A DNA stretch of 64,000 bases from Bog-473 sp963824195 (GCA_963824195.1 CAWGOJ010000004.1:35321-99320); one strand, 5' to 3'. Positions 50,291 through 61,019 are shown, counted from the first letter of the stretch. Notes: generated by a model not told the origin, from the sequence alone. Numbers and translations: made by a program.

Positions 50291-50296
50291 GCTCAG

Positions 50297-50302
50297 AGTT
50301 TA
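50297..50302 (-). promoter_or_regulatory. -10-like hexamer for leaderless pgsA-like gene
   Basis: TAAACT on the minus strand, 6 nt before the GTG at 50290. Confidence 0.45.
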
Positions 50303-50350
50303 GGGAATACCCCGCGACGGCCCCGTCCGCGGTGTGCCAGAGTGGGCGCA

Positions 50351-51556
50351 ATGCCTCGATTCGAACCGTTCCGAGGACTCCGCTACCGGCCCGACTTGGC
50401 GCCCATCGCCCAGGTCATCGCCCCGCCATACGACGTCATCACGCCGACCGAGCGGGTGCACCTGGCCTCCCGCCATCAGGCCAATGCCGTCCTCGTGGAG
50501 CTACCCGAGGCCGACCTCAGGGGCGGACGTGACCGCTACGCCGTGGCCACCGATCTGTTCGCCCGCTGGCAGGCCGACGGGGTCATCGGGGCCGATCCCG
50601 AGCCGAGCCTCTACCCCTACCGGATGACGGACACGTCCGGGCGCGCCACCACCGGCGTCATCGGGGCGCTCGGGCTGGCCGACCCGGGCGAGGAGAGCGA
50701 CATCCTCCCCCACGAGCAGACCCTGCCCAAGCCCAAGAGCGACCGGCTGGACCTGCTGCGGGCCACCCGGGCCAACCTCTCGCCCATCTGGGGCCTCTCC
50801 ATGGCGGCGGGGGTCACGGCTACGTTCGATCCCACCGACGACGAGCCGGTGGCCGATGCCTACGACGACGACGGGGTCCGCCATCAGCTCTGGGCCCTGA
50901 GCGACGCCGACGCCGTGGCCGCCATCGGCGCGGCCGTGGCGACCGCACCGGTCGTGCTGGCCGACGGGCACCACCGTTATGAGACGGCCCGCGCCTACCA
51001 GGCCGAGCGCCGCGAGGCCAATGGTGGCCTGCCTGGTCCCTACGACCTGGTGATGGCCCTGGTCGTCGAGCTGTCCGAGGACCAGCTCACCGTCGGCGCC
51101 ATCCACCGGACCATCAGCGGGCTGCCGGAGGACTTCGACCTCGTCGGCGCGCTCTCCGAGTGGTTCGACGTCGTCCGGGCCGGCGCCGCCGATGACCGCA
51201 CCCTGGGAGCGCTGGCCGACTCCGGCTCGCTGGCTCTCGCCACCGGCGGCCGGGCCTACCTCCTCCTCCCCCACGCCGAAGAGCTGGAACAAGCCCGCGA
51301 CGACCTCGACTCCAACCTCATCGCGACCGTGCTGGAGGGCCTGCCCCCGCACGAGGTCATGCACCGCCACAGTGTCGCCGAAGCGATGGAGGCCCTCGAG
51401 CACGGCGAGGGCCAGGCGGCCTTCCTGCTCCGGCCCGTCACCGTCAAGCAGATTGAGGAGTGGGCCAACGAGCGCCGGCGCATGCCGCCCAAGACCACGT
51501 ACTTCAGCCCCAAGCCACGGACGGGCATGGTGTTCCGGTCCCTCGACATTTCCTGA
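50351..51556 (+). CDS. DUF1015 family protein
   Basis: 401 residues from the ATG at 50351. The start FRGLRYRPDLAPIAQVIAPPYDVIT, the LYPYRM segment and ADGHHRYETARAYQ are the defining DUF1015 blocks. Members are widespread cytoplasmic proteins of unknown function, sometimes linked to serine or one-carbon metabolism by context. Divergent from the pgsA-like gene with 60 bp between; CAGAGT 7 nt before the ATG may be its -10. The SRPBCC gene starts directly after its stop. Confidence 0.9.
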   Translation: MPRFEPFRGLRYRPDLAPIAQVIAPPYDVITPTERVHLASRHQANAVLVELPEADLRGGRDRYAVATDLFARWQADGVIGADPEPSLYPYRMTDTSGRATTGVIGALGLADPGEESDILPHEQTLPKPKSDRLDLLRATRANLSPIWGLSMAAGVTATFDPTDDEPVADAYDDDGVRHQLWALSDADAVAAIGAAVATAPVVLADGHHRYETARAYQAERREANGGLPGPYDLVMALVVELSEDQLTVGAIHRTISGLPEDFDLVGALSEWFDVVRAGAADDRTLGALADSGSLALATGGRAYLLLPHAEELEQARDDLDSNLIATVLEGLPPHEVMHRHSVAEAMEALEHGEGQAAFLLRPVTVKQIEEWANERRRMPPKTTYFSPKPRTGMVFRSLDIS

Positions 51557-51557
51557 C

Positions 51558-52052
51558 ATGCCGGCGATGCACGAGGCCGTCACGGTCCACATGGCGGCCC
51601 CACCCGGGCGCATCTGGGACCTGGTGAGCGACGTCACCCGCATCGGGAGCTACAGCCCCGAGACCTTCGAGGCGGAATGGGTCGACGGCGCCGCCGGCCC
51701 CGCCGTCGGAGCCAAGTTCCGGGGCCACGTCAAGCGCAACGGGATCGGGCCGGTCTACTGGGTCTCGTGCACGGTCACGGAGTGCGAGGCGGGCCGGACC
51801 TTCGCCTTCGGCACGGTCTCGACCGAGAAGCCGCTCGCCGTGTGGCGCTACGAGATCGTGCCGGCCGGCGACGGGGCCGACGTCACCGAGTCGTTCGACC
51901 TGACCCCCACGCTCGGCCTGCGGCTCTACTGGGCCCTGTGGGGGTGGTCCCGCGGCAAGGTGAACCGCAAGGGGATGGGGACGACGCTCGAGCGGATCAG
52001 GGCCGAGGTCGAGGCCGAGGGTGCAGCGAACCCCTCCGCCGGGTCCGCCTGA
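51558..52052 (+). CDS. SRPBCC (START-like) family protein
   Basis: 164 residues from the ATG at 51558 (a second ATG three codons later is equally good). Fold signatures are EAVTVHMAAPPGRIWDLVSD at the start, ETFEAEWVDG, GAKFRGHVKRNG, and a C-terminal long helix GKVNRKGMGTTLERIRAEVE. Such proteins bind lipids or polyketide-like ligands in a hydrophobic cavity. The start is 2 bp after the DUF1015 stop, so they are in one transcript. Confidence 0.88.
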   Translation: MPAMHEAVTVHMAAPPGRIWDLVSDVTRIGSYSPETFEAEWVDGAAGPAVGAKFRGHVKRNGIGPVYWVSCTVTECEAGRTFAFGTVSTEKPLAVWRYEIVPAGDGADVTESFDLTPTLGLRLYWALWGWSRGKVNRKGMGTTLERIRAEVEAEGAANPSAGSA

Positions 52053-52055
52053 TCC

Positions 52056-53099
52056 TCAGTCGACCGTCCAGCTGGAGCCCGAGCGCAGCAGCGCCGCCAC
52101 GTCGCCGAGCCCGCGCTTGGCCTGGGCATCGGTGATCTGCTCGGACATCTGCGTCCCGTACTCGGGGCGCTCCACGGCACGGAACACCCCGATGGGCGTC
52201 GGCTCGTAGGGGCCGAGGGCCAGGCGGGAGAGCGCGAACGCCAGGCCCGGGTCGTGGCGCGCCTCGTCGTGCACCAGCAGGGCGTCGAGCCCGACGTCAT
52301 CGACCGACACGATCTCCAGGCTGCCGTCGGGTCGCTGGATCACGCCGCGCTCGGAGCCCTCGGCCCCGAAGACGATCGGCTTGCCGTCCTCGAGCGGGAT
52401 GAGCATGCTCGCCCGGACGTCGCGGCCGGTGATCTTCTCGAAGGCTCCGTCGTTGAACACGTTGCAGTTCTGCAGCACCTCGACGAAGGCGGCGCCGTTG
52501 TGCTGATGGGCCCGGCGGAACGTCTCCTGCATGTGGGCCCGGTCCATGTCGTGCGTCCGGGCCACGAACGTCGCCTCGGCGCCCAGCGCGAGGGACACCG
52601 GGTTGAACGGTGTGTCGACCGAGCCGAAGGGCGTCGACTTGGTGACCTTGGCCACCTCGGAGGTCGGTGAGTACTGACCCTTGGTCAGCCCGTAAATCTG
52701 GTTGTTGAACATCAGGATGTTCACCCGCACGTTGCGGCGCAATGCGTGGATGAGGTGGTTGCCACCGATGGACAGCGCGTCGCCGTCGCCCGAGATCACC
52801 CAGACGTCGAGATCGGGGCGCGTCGTCGCGAGCCCGGTGGCGATGGCGGGGGCCCGACCATGGATCGAGTGCATGCCATAGGTGTTCATGTAGTACGGGA
52901 ACCGCGCCGCGCAGCCGATGCCCGAGAGGAACACCGTGTTCTCACGGCGCACGCCGAGCTCGGGCATGAGCATCTGGACGGCGGCCAGGATGGAGTAGTC
53001 GCCGCAGCCGGGGCACCAGCGCACCTCCTGGTCGCTGCTCCAGTCCTTGCGGCTGGTGACGGGGACTGCGGTGGCGGTGGCTCCGTTGGACTCGCTCAT
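52056..53099 (-). CDS. korB: 2-oxoacid:ferredoxin oxidoreductase, beta subunit
   Basis: 347 residues. Binds thiamine diphosphate (ISGDGDALSIGGNHLIHALR, with the GDG and N metal-binding segment) and a [4Fe-4S] cluster (WCPGCGD, Cys29 and Cys32, plus later Cys). With the alpha subunit it oxidatively decarboxylates 2-oxoglutarate to succinyl-CoA with ferredoxin, the variant KG dehydrogenase of many actinobacteria. Overlaps korA by 4 bp. Confidence 0.93.
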   Translation of the reverse strand: MSESNGATATAVPVTSRKDWSSDQEVRWCPGCGDYSILAAVQMLMPELGVRRENTVFLSGIGCAARFPYYMNTYGMHSIHGRAPAIATGLATTRPDLDVWVISGDGDALSIGGNHLIHALRRNVRVNILMFNNQIYGLTKGQYSPTSEVAKVTKSTPFGSVDTPFNPVSLALGAEATFVARTHDMDRAHMQETFRRAHQHNGAAFVEVLQNCNVFNDGAFEKITGRDVRASMLIPLEDGKPIVFGAEGSERGVIQRPDGSLEIVSVDDVGLDALLVHDEARHDPGLAFALSRLALGPYEPTPIGVFRAVERPEYGTQMSEQITDAQAKRGLGDVAALLRSGSSWTVD

Positions 53100-54973
53100 G
53101 ACTTCCCTCCGAGCAGCGCGGTGATGGCCGCCTCGATCTCTCCGACGCGGAACGGCACGCCCTGCATCTTGGACATGGTCTGTGCATCGACCAGGTACTC
53201 GGCCCGCAGGATGCGGCTCAACTGGCCGAGGTTGATCTCGGGCACGAGCACCTGCGGGTAGCGGTTCAGCACCTCGCCCAGGTTGGCCGGCAGCGGGTTG
53301 AGGTGGCGCAGGTGGACGTGGGCCGCCTTCATGCCGCGGGCACGCACCCGCTTCACGCCGGCGGCTACGGCGGCGTACGTCGAGCCCCAGCTGACGAGGA
53401 GCAACTGCGCGTCGCCGGTCTCGTCGTTCACCTCCACGGGGGGGATATCGGCGGCGATCCCGGCGATCTTGTCCTGGCGCAGATGGACCATGCGCTCGTG
53501 GTTGACGCCCTCGTAGGACACGTTGCCGCTGCCGTCGGCCTTCTCCAGGCCGCCGATGCGGTGCTCGAGCCCGGGCAGCCCGGGTGGGGCCCAGGGGCGG
53601 GCCAGCGTCTCGGGGTCGCGGATGTAGGGCCAGAAGGCGGGGTTCCCGTCGTCGTCGACGTGGTTCGGCTCGGCCGCGAAGCCCGGCTCAATGGGCTCGA
53701 AGGTGTCGAGGTCGGGCAGGCGCCACGGCTCGGCCCCGTTGGCCAGGTACCCGTCGGAGAGCAGGATCACGGGCGTCCGGTACTTCACCGCCAGCCGGGT
53801 CGCCTCGATCGCGGCGGCGAAGCAGTCGCTCGGCGTCTTGGGCGCCAGGATCGGCAGTGGCGCCTCGCCGTGGCGGCCGTACATGGCGTGGAGGAGGTCG
53901 GCCTGCTCCGTCTTGGTGGGCAGCCCCGTCGAGGGACCGCCGCGCTGGACGTCCACGATGACGAGGGGCAGCTCGAGGTTGATGGCCAGTCCGATGGACT
54001 CGGACTTGAGGTCGAGGCCCGGGCCGCTGGTCGTCGTCACCCCGATGGCGCCCCCGAACGACGCGCCCAGGGCGGCGCCGATGCCGGCGATCTCGTCCTC
54101 CGCCTGGAAGGTTCGGATCCCGAACTCCTTGCGGCGGCTGAGCTCGTGCAATATGTCCGACGCCGGGGTGATGGGGTAGCTGCCGAGGAAGAGGGTCAGC
54201 CCGGCCAGACGGGAGGCGGCGATCAGGCCCCAGGCCAGCGCCTGGTTCCCCGTCACCTGGACGTACTCGCCCTTCTCGAAGGTCGCCGGCCGGATCTCGT
54301 AGTTGGACTCGAACAGCTCGGCGGTCTCGCCGAAGTCATAGCCCGCACGCAGCGCGCGGGTGTTGGCCTCCGCCACCTGGGGCTTGGCGGCGAAGCGCTC
54401 GGTGATCCAATTGATCGTGGACTCGACCGGCCGGGTGTAGAGCCAGCTCACCAGGCCGAGGGCGAAGAAGTTCTTCGACCGCTCCGCGTCGCGGGGCTTG
54501 ACCCCTGCCTCCTTGCAGACCTCCTGGGTGATGGAGGTCATCGGGACCTCGTACACGGTGTAGGGGCTGAGGGAGCCGTCGGTCAGGGGGTTGGCGGCGT
54601 AGCCCGCCTTGGTCAGGTTGCGCTCGTCGAAGGCATCGCTGTTGACCAGCAGGATCGTCCCCTTGGCCATGAGGTCGATGTTGGCCTTGAGGGCGGCCGG
54701 GTTCATGGCCACCAGCACGTTGGGCGAGTCGCCGGGCGTGAGGATGTCGTGGTCCGAGATGTGGACCTGGAAGGCCGACACGCCGTTGAGGGTGCCGGCG
54801 GGGGCCCGGATCTCGGCCGGGAAGTCCGGGAAGGTGGACATGTCGTTGCCCAGCAGGGCGCTGCTCGTCGTGAAACGGTCCCCCGTGAGCTGCATGCCGT
54901 CACCCGAGTCGCCGGCGAAGCGCACGATGACCTGGTCCAACTGCTCCGTTACGTGTTGCGTTCCCGATGCCAC
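53096..54973 (-). CDS. korA: 2-oxoacid:ferredoxin oxidoreductase, alpha subunit
   Basis: 625 residues; a fusion of gamma domain (1-190, VIVRFAGDSGDGMQLTGDRF) and alpha domain (about 200-625, FLGSYPITPASDILHELS; DVQRGGPSTGLPTKTEQAD). This fused arrangement is usual for KorA of actinobacteria. GTG start at 54973 with GAGGCAG upstream. Needs ferredoxin and thiamine diphosphate; thiamine genes are 16 kb away. Confidence 0.94.
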   Translation of the reverse strand: MASGTQHVTEQLDQVIVRFAGDSGDGMQLTGDRFTTSSALLGNDMSTFPDFPAEIRAPAGTLNGVSAFQVHISDHDILTPGDSPNVLVAMNPAALKANIDLMAKGTILLVNSDAFDERNLTKAGYAANPLTDGSLSPYTVYEVPMTSITQEVCKEAGVKPRDAERSKNFFALGLVSWLYTRPVESTINWITERFAAKPQVAEANTRALRAGYDFGETAELFESNYEIRPATFEKGEYVQVTGNQALAWGLIAASRLAGLTLFLGSYPITPASDILHELSRRKEFGIRTFQAEDEIAGIGAALGASFGGAIGVTTTSGPGLDLKSESIGLAINLELPLVIVDVQRGGPSTGLPTKTEQADLLHAMYGRHGEAPLPILAPKTPSDCFAAAIEATRLAVKYRTPVILLSDGYLANGAEPWRLPDLDTFEPIEPGFAAEPNHVDDDGNPAFWPYIRDPETLARPWAPPGLPGLEHRIGGLEKADGSGNVSYEGVNHERMVHLRQDKIAGIAADIPPVEVNDETGDAQLLLVSWGSTYAAVAAGVKRVRARGMKAAHVHLRHLNPLPANLGEVLNRYPQVLVPEINLGQLSRILRAEYLVDAQTMSKMQGVPFRVGEIEAAITALLGGKS

Positions 54974-55195
54974 GGGCTGCCTCGTCTCATGTCATGGACA
55001 TACGAGAGTCCTGGCTCACTGCAGCGGGCCTTCTTGCACCCCCGCCCGCACGGCGCGCGGCGCTCTCCGTCCGAATCGCTCGTTCCGTGCGATCCTACCC
55101 CCGGTGCGCGGGGGGACCCTTTCATGCCTGCCCAGGTCCCTGGTCGTTGCTGTCCGGGCCTTCGACCCGTTGCGGCCTCCGGGGCGGTGGGGGCC

Positions 55196-55214
55196 GGGCC
55201 GGCGAGGCCGGCCC
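55196..55214 (-). terminator. GC-rich hairpin after the aldolase gene
   Basis: GGGCCGGC and GCCGGCCC form a perfect 8-bp stem with a 3-nt loop, 11 bp past the aldolase stop on the minus strand. There is no T-tract; such T-less hairpins are common behind genes in GC-rich actinobacteria. Confidence 0.5.
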
Positions 55215-55224
55215 CGCCAGGGGG

Positions 55225-56286
<1,062 letters not shown>

Positions 56287-56293
56287 GCCCGCG

Positions 56294-56299
56294 AGCCTA
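56294..56299 (-). promoter_or_regulatory. -10-like hexamer for leaderless aldolase gene
   Basis: TAGGCT on the minus strand, 7 nt before the ATG at 56286. Confidence 0.45.
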
Positions 56300-56444
56300 C
56301 CGGAGGGGCAGCAGGGGACCCTGGGGGACGCGTCGTCGAGAATTTCCGTCACGCCTGACGCATCCGCGCGGGATCGGACCCATACGCTGGGGCCCGCCGG
56401 ATGGGAGTCGGAGTCGGCGAAGACGTCTTGAGCGAGCGGAGGCC

Positions 56445-57746
56445 ATGAACGTTCTCGAGTCAAGGGCGGGCGGGCCGCTGCACCTGCGCCCTTGGGTGTT
56501 CGTCGTGGCGGCCGCCGCCATCGTCGCGGCGGTGCTTCTCGTCACCAGCGGCTCGTCGCCGCCGAAGCACTCGGACTCCGCCAACACCAACACCTCCAGC
56601 GGAGGGTCCCGGTCCGGCTCGGGTGGCCCGTCCGCATCCGGCCTGTTCCTCAAGGCGACGAACCCCGCTCCCGGGGCGCAGGGCGTAGCGTCGAACACGA
56701 CGATTTCGGTCACGTTCTCCGCACCGGTCGCGCTGAAGAAGGCGACGCCCGTGCTGTCACCTCACATCGCCGGTACGTGGGTGCAGACGAGCGCCACCAC
56801 CGTGTCCTACGACCTCGACTCCCCTCTCATCCCCTCCTCCCAGGAGGTGCTGACCATCCCGGGCGGCACTGCGGGCGTTCGGGGCACCGATGGCGCCACC
56901 CTGGCGACGTCGCACTCGGTGACGTTCGACGTCGCCCCGGGCGACACGCTGCGCCTGCAACAGCTCCTGGCCGGGCTCAATTTCCTCCCGGTCGCGTTCT
57001 CCGCCACCGGAGCGCCGCCCTCCCGGGCAGACCTGGCCCAGGACCAGACCGGCAGCTTCTCGTGGCGCTGGGCCGGGCTGCCCACGGAGCTCACCTCGCA
57101 GTGGACCCAGGGGACGGCGAACATGATCACCAAGGCCGCCGTCGAGGCGTTCGAAACGCAGAACAACCTCGGGGTCGACGGCATCGCGGGGCCCGCCGTC
57201 TGGACGGCCCTGATCAACGACACCATCAACGACCAGACCGACGCCACGCCGTACGTGTACGTGCTCGTGAACAAGGTGGAACCCGAGAACCTGACCCTGT
57301 GGAACAACGGCGTGGCGCAGTACCTGGGGATCGCCGTCAACACGGGCGCACCGGGCGCCGACACGACCGACGGCACCTACGCCGTCTTCGAGCATGTGCG
57401 GTACTCGGACATGAAGGGCACCAACCCCGACGGCAGCACCTACAACGACCCCAATGTCCCCTACGCCAGCTACTTCAACGGGGGCGACGCGCTGCACGGC
57501 TTCATCCGGGCCACCTACGGGTCCCCACAGAGCAACGGCTGCGTCGAAATGAGCTACGCCGATGCCGCGCTCGTGTGGCCGCTGACTCCCATCGGCACGC
57601 TCGTCACGGTCGTGGGACCGAACTACGGCTCGGCCCCACCCCCGACGACGACCACGACGACGGCACCGGCGACCACCACCACCGCACCCCCGGCGACGAC
57701 GACCACCGTGCCCGCGGCGGCCACCACCACGACGACAGGGGGGTGA
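56445..57746 (+). CDS. L,D-transpeptidase with Ig-like and peptidoglycan-binding domains
   Basis: 433 residues. One membrane anchor (about 17-35), a Ser/Gly linker, a bacterial Ig-like domain (about 65-165), a peptidoglycan-binding segment (TKAAVEAFETQNNLGVDGIA) and a YkuD catalytic domain. The active-site His is near 351 (HGFI) and the Cys near 366 (SNGCVEM). A long Thr/Pro tail (about 395-433) is encoded by an ACC/ACG-rich repeat. Makes 3-3 cross-links in peptidoglycan outside the cell; two Ig-like/LDT parts match actinobacterial Ldt enzymes. Confidence 0.9.
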   Translation: MNVLESRAGGPLHLRPWVFVVAAAAIVAAVLLVTSGSSPPKHSDSANTNTSSGGSRSGSGGPSASGLFLKATNPAPGAQGVASNTTISVTFSAPVALKKATPVLSPHIAGTWVQTSATTVSYDLDSPLIPSSQEVLTIPGGTAGVRGTDGATLATSHSVTFDVAPGDTLRLQQLLAGLNFLPVAFSATGAPPSRADLAQDQTGSFSWRWAGLPTELTSQWTQGTANMITKAAVEAFETQNNLGVDGIAGPAVWTALINDTINDQTDATPYVYVLVNKVEPENLTLWNNGVAQYLGIAVNTGAPGADTTDGTYAVFEHVRYSDMKGTNPDGSTYNDPNVPYASYFNGGDALHGFIRATYGSPQSNGCVEMSYADAALVWPLTPIGTLVTVVGPNYGSAPPPTTTTTTAPATTTTAPPATTTTVPAAATTTTTGG

Positions 57747-57799
57747 CGACGACAGCGGGGTGACGACGGGCCGCTGGGCCCCCGGGCTAGGCCCCCGGG

Positions 57800-58819
57800 C
57801 TAGCGGCCCGGGGCGGGTCGCTTCGCTGCCCTGGGCCTCTTGGCTCGGGAGCGGCGCTCGGGGCCGAGGCCACGCAGGCGCTCCGCCACGTCGTAGGCCT
57901 GGGGGTCGGCCCTGAGCACCCGCTCGAAGTACTCGCGTGCCCGGGGGACGTCACCGGCACGCTCGTACAGGTCGGCCAGCAGGTACCACTGCCGGACGTG
58001 GCGGTCGGAGGGATTCCGCAACGCCTTCGTCGCGCCCGCGGTCGCCAGCATCGAGATGGCGCCGCTCAGGTCGCCCGTGTCGGCGAGGGACGCCGACGCG
58101 ACGATCCTCCCCTCGGCGAGCACGTCGGGATCGGGCGAGCTCTGCCGGAGCTCGCTCCACAGCTGGGCCACCTTCTTCGGCTTGTGCAGCGCCCGTTGGC
58201 AGTCCATCAGCACCGGCAGGTGCTCCGTCGAATCGCTGAGGGCCCCGAACGCCTGCAGATGCCGGGTCGCCTCACGCCACCGGGCGCTCCGGTAGGCGGC
58301 CAACCCGGCGAGCTCGCGCACGGCGGCCACGGCCGGTGCCACCTCCGCCACCGGCTTGATCGCCCGCAGCGCATCCTGGTAGCGGCCCCGCTCGTAGGCA
58401 CCGTAGGCTGACTCGGCCCGCTCGACCAGCCGCTCCTTCTGCAGGGCGGTGGCGACGTCGGCCGCGTTGCGGATGTCCGCGGCGATCTCGGGCGGGAGCG
58501 TGTAGCGCTTCGAGAGGGCGGCGATGGCCTCACCGGCGGTGGTGCTCGAGGCCGGCTTGGCCTTGGCCCTGCTGTGGTTGTGGTCCTGGCCCTCGCTCTC
58601 GACGGGCCTGCGAGCCCTGCTCCGCGCCGGCGCCGAGTCCTCCCACTCGTCGCGTGCTCCGTCCGCCCGGACCCACGCGGCGGGACGGCTCGGAGGCGCC
58701 GCGCCCCTCCGGCGTTCCCGCTCGTCGGGGAACCGGGCACCCCGCGCTGAGCCGGTCGCTGACCCGGGTCGGGACCCGGAGACAGCCGCCGCGTCGACGC
58801 CCTCGTCACGCCGCGTCAC
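57800..58819 (-). CDS. Tetratricopeptide-repeat protein
   Basis: 339 residues as read from the GTG at 58819. The first 90 residues are Arg/Ala/Ser-rich and disordered; from about 110 on, paired helices in TPR spacing appear (ERAESAYGAYERGRYQDALR, HVRQWYLLADLYERAGDVPR, AREYFERVLRADPQAYDVAE). A protein-interaction scaffold is likely. The frame stays sensible upstream of this start (PRTRDDERPLPSQAKKWGNV), so the true protein probably begins further upstream, at 59366, after a frameshift. Confidence 0.75.
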   Translation of the reverse strand: MTRRDEGVDAAAVSGSRPGSATGSARGARFPDERERRRGAAPPSRPAAWVRADGARDEWEDSAPARSRARRPVESEGQDHNHSRAKAKPASSTTAGEAIAALSKRYTLPPEIAADIRNAADVATALQKERLVERAESAYGAYERGRYQDALRAIKPVAEVAPAVAAVRELAGLAAYRSARWREATRHLQAFGALSDSTEHLPVLMDCQRALHKPKKVAQLWSELRQSSPDPDVLAEGRIVASASLADTGDLSGAISMLATAGATKALRNPSDRHVRQWYLLADLYERAGDVPRAREYFERVLRADPQAYDVAERLRGLGPERRSRAKRPRAAKRPAPGR

Positions 58820-59366
58820 CTCGCGTGCACCCCGGCGGGCTACGTTGCCCCACTTCTTGGCCTGGCTCGGGAGCGGGCGCTCGTCGTCACGAGTCCGCGG
58901 GTACTCCTTCTCGCGAGCTCCCTCGCTGCCCGGCCTGCCGGTCGTTCTCCCCTGTGGCCTGCGGCTGCGATCGCCGGCGGCCCTCTGGCCCGCGCCGCGG
59001 CTCGGCGATGACCCTGCGCCACGGGTGGGACGGGCACCGGGTGTGCCGGTGCGGGGTGTGCCGGTGCGGGTGCCGAGCCGGTCCCGAGCCCTTGCCCCGC
59101 GTCACTCCCCCGCTGCTCGATCCGCCGGTGCCCGACGACCGGCCTCCCGCGCCCGCACCCCGGGCCCCCTGGCCTCGCCGGTCCGCTCCGCCCCCCGATC
59201 GGTCCGAGGGTCGCCCCTGCCCACTTCCGGGTCGGCCCCGCGCCGCACTCTCCCGGCCTGCGCCTCCGGCCCCACCCGAGCGGGCTCCCGGCTTGCCGGA
59301 GCCGGCCGGGCGCGCCGGGCGCGCCGAGGGGGCGCGACGATTCGGCCGCGGGGAACTCGGAGGCAT
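58820..59366 (-). pseudogene. Out-of-frame N-terminal part of the TPR gene
   Basis: The ATG at 59366 opens an Arg/Gly/Ser/Pro-rich frame (MPPSSPRPNRRAPSARP ...) that runs normally to about 59100. It then turns His-rich, while the neighbouring frame takes over with GTRTGTPRTGTPGARPTRG and flows into the TPR protein. Dropping one base in the GGGG run near 59095-59101 joins them into one protein of about 520 residues. Either a real frameshift or a homopolymer error. Confidence 0.5.
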
Positions 59367-59418
59367 CTGCCGATTCTACGTGGCCGGGCACGGCGGACTT
59401 TGGCCGCCGGCCCACTGG

Positions 59419-59627
59419 TCAGGTTGTGGCCGCGACGCCCGGGCCCCTCCGGAGCTCGTCGCACACCACGAGCACGGCGACCACGATGCCCATGAGGAGC
59501 GTGGCCGTGCCGACACCGATCCCGCTCGCGAGGCCGCCTGGGAGACCGCCACGACGAAGCAGAGGTCGAAGAGCAGCTCGAGTGGCGTCGACGCCCGGTG
59601 CTCCTCCTCGATGTCCCTCGGGGCCAT
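59419..59627 (-). pseudogene. Decayed LtrA-family membrane protein gene
   Basis: From the ATG at 59627 the start reads MAPRDIEEEHRASTPLELLF then DLCFVVAVSQAA, the N-terminal LtrA (low temperature requirement A) signature. After about 30 residues the frame degenerates. In another frame the DNA continues GLASGIGVGTATLLMGIVVA, then VLVVCDELRRGPG to a TGA at 59419-59421, like the last helix of a membrane protein. LtrA proteins have about 380 residues, so the middle has been deleted and only the two ends remain, out of frame. Confidence 0.65.
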
Positions 59628-59769
59628 CGGCAGCGGCCGGAAGCGGCGCTGCACGATGAGACGATCTCGGCGCCGTGGAGCGCGCCGGCCCGGGCCCGAA
59701 GCGGCATGGGCGGCAGTATCGCAGGCCCCCTCGGAACCGCTCCGGACCCCCGGCTCCCAGTGCGAACGC

Positions 59770-59810
59770 GACGAGATCCCCCCGAGCCTGAGCTCCGAGG
59801 GGATCTCGTC
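59770..59810 (-). terminator. rrn operon terminator hairpin
   Basis: GACGAGATCCCC (59770-59781) and GGGGATCTCGTC (59799-59810) form a perfect 12-bp inverted repeat, 7 bp past the 3' end of 5S rRNA. The loop contains a smaller complementary pair. A T-rich run is missing, but position and strength fit transcription termination of the ribosomal operon. Confidence 0.75.
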
Positions 59811-59817
59811 ATGAGAA

Positions 59818-59935
59818 ATCCCGGCGACGACCTACTCTCCCAGGGGGCCTCCCCCCAAGTACCATCGGCGCGGGCGGGCTTAACTGCCGTGTTCGGAATG
59901 GGAACGGGTGTTTCCCCGCCGCCATGGCCACCGGA
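59818..59935 (-). rRNA. rrf: 5S ribosomal RNA
   Basis: About 118 nt. On the minus strand it starts TCCGGTGGCCATGGCGG, has the loop CCCATTCCGAACACGG and AGTTAAGCCCGCC, and ends GTCGTCGCCGGGAT, complementary to the 5' end. Follows the 23S gene by about 105 bp. Confidence 0.95.
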
Positions 59936-60014
59936 AACCGTGCGCTCGGCGGCTCACCTGCCGTCATCGGGTAGGGAGCAGCGCCTGTGGCTGCGTTGCC
60001 GCAGCCCCTGAGCG

Positions 60015-60034
60015 TTCCAAAGCGAGCACGAGCA
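60015..60034 (-). other. 3' strand of the 23S precursor processing stem
   Basis: This 20-nt segment is perfectly complementary to 63934-63953, just outside the other end of the 23S gene. The two should pair in the precursor and be cut by RNase III. Confidence 0.8.
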
Positions 60035-60324
60035 CGAAAAAGTCTCCAAGCCCTCGGCCGATTAGTACCGGTCGGCTGAATGCATTGCTGCACTTACACC
60101 TCCGGCCTATCAACGTGGTCGTCTAGCCACGGGCCTTACCAGGTTAACCCTGTGGGAGATTTCATCTCGAAACGGGCTTCGCACTTAGATGCTTTCAGCG
60201 CTTATCCCACCCGTAGGTCGCTAACCAGCCGTGCCCTTGGCAGGACAACTGGCACACGAGAGCTACGTCCGTCCCGGTCCTCTCGTACTAGGGACAGCCT
60301 TTCTCAAATCTCCTACGGCTGCAT

Positions 60325-60356
<32 letters not shown>

Positions 60357-60372
60357 AAACCCAGCTCGCGTA

Positions 60373-60408
<36 letters not shown>

Positions 60409-60409
60409 G

Positions 60410-60455
<46 letters not shown>

Positions 60456-60674
60456 TCCCGTCGATATGGACTCTTGGGGAAGATGAGCCTGTTATCCCCG
60501 GGGTACCTTTTATCCGTTGAGCAACGGCGCTTCCATAAGCAACCGCTGGATCACTATGCCCTGCTTTCGCACCTGCTCGACTTGTAGGTCTCGCAGTCAA
60601 GCTCCCTTTTGCCATTGCACTCGACAGCTGATTGCCAACCAGCCTGAGGGAACCTTTGGGCGCCTCCGTTACAT

Positions 60675-60706
<32 letters not shown>

Positions 60707-60964
60707 ACCTGACGCTGTTCCTGATCCGGATCACGGACCGAGGTTAGAGTCCCGGCACTAAAAGGGTGGTATTTCAAGGTTGACTCCACACTGGCTGGCG
60801 CCAATGCTTCAAAGTCTCCCACCTATCCTACACAAATAGTACCAAAACTCAACATCAAGCTGTAGTAAAGGTCCACGGGGTCTTTCCGTCCTGATGCAGC
60901 TAACGAGCATCTTTACTCGTACTTCAATTTCGCCGGGTCTGTGGTTGAGACAGTAGGAAAGTCG

Positions 60965-61019
<55 letters not shown>

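Noticed and set aside
54985..55010. Short ATGTC-ATG-GACAT dyad upstream of korA as an operator
   Set aside because: Arms are only 5 bp; expected by chance and not repeated elsewhere in the window.
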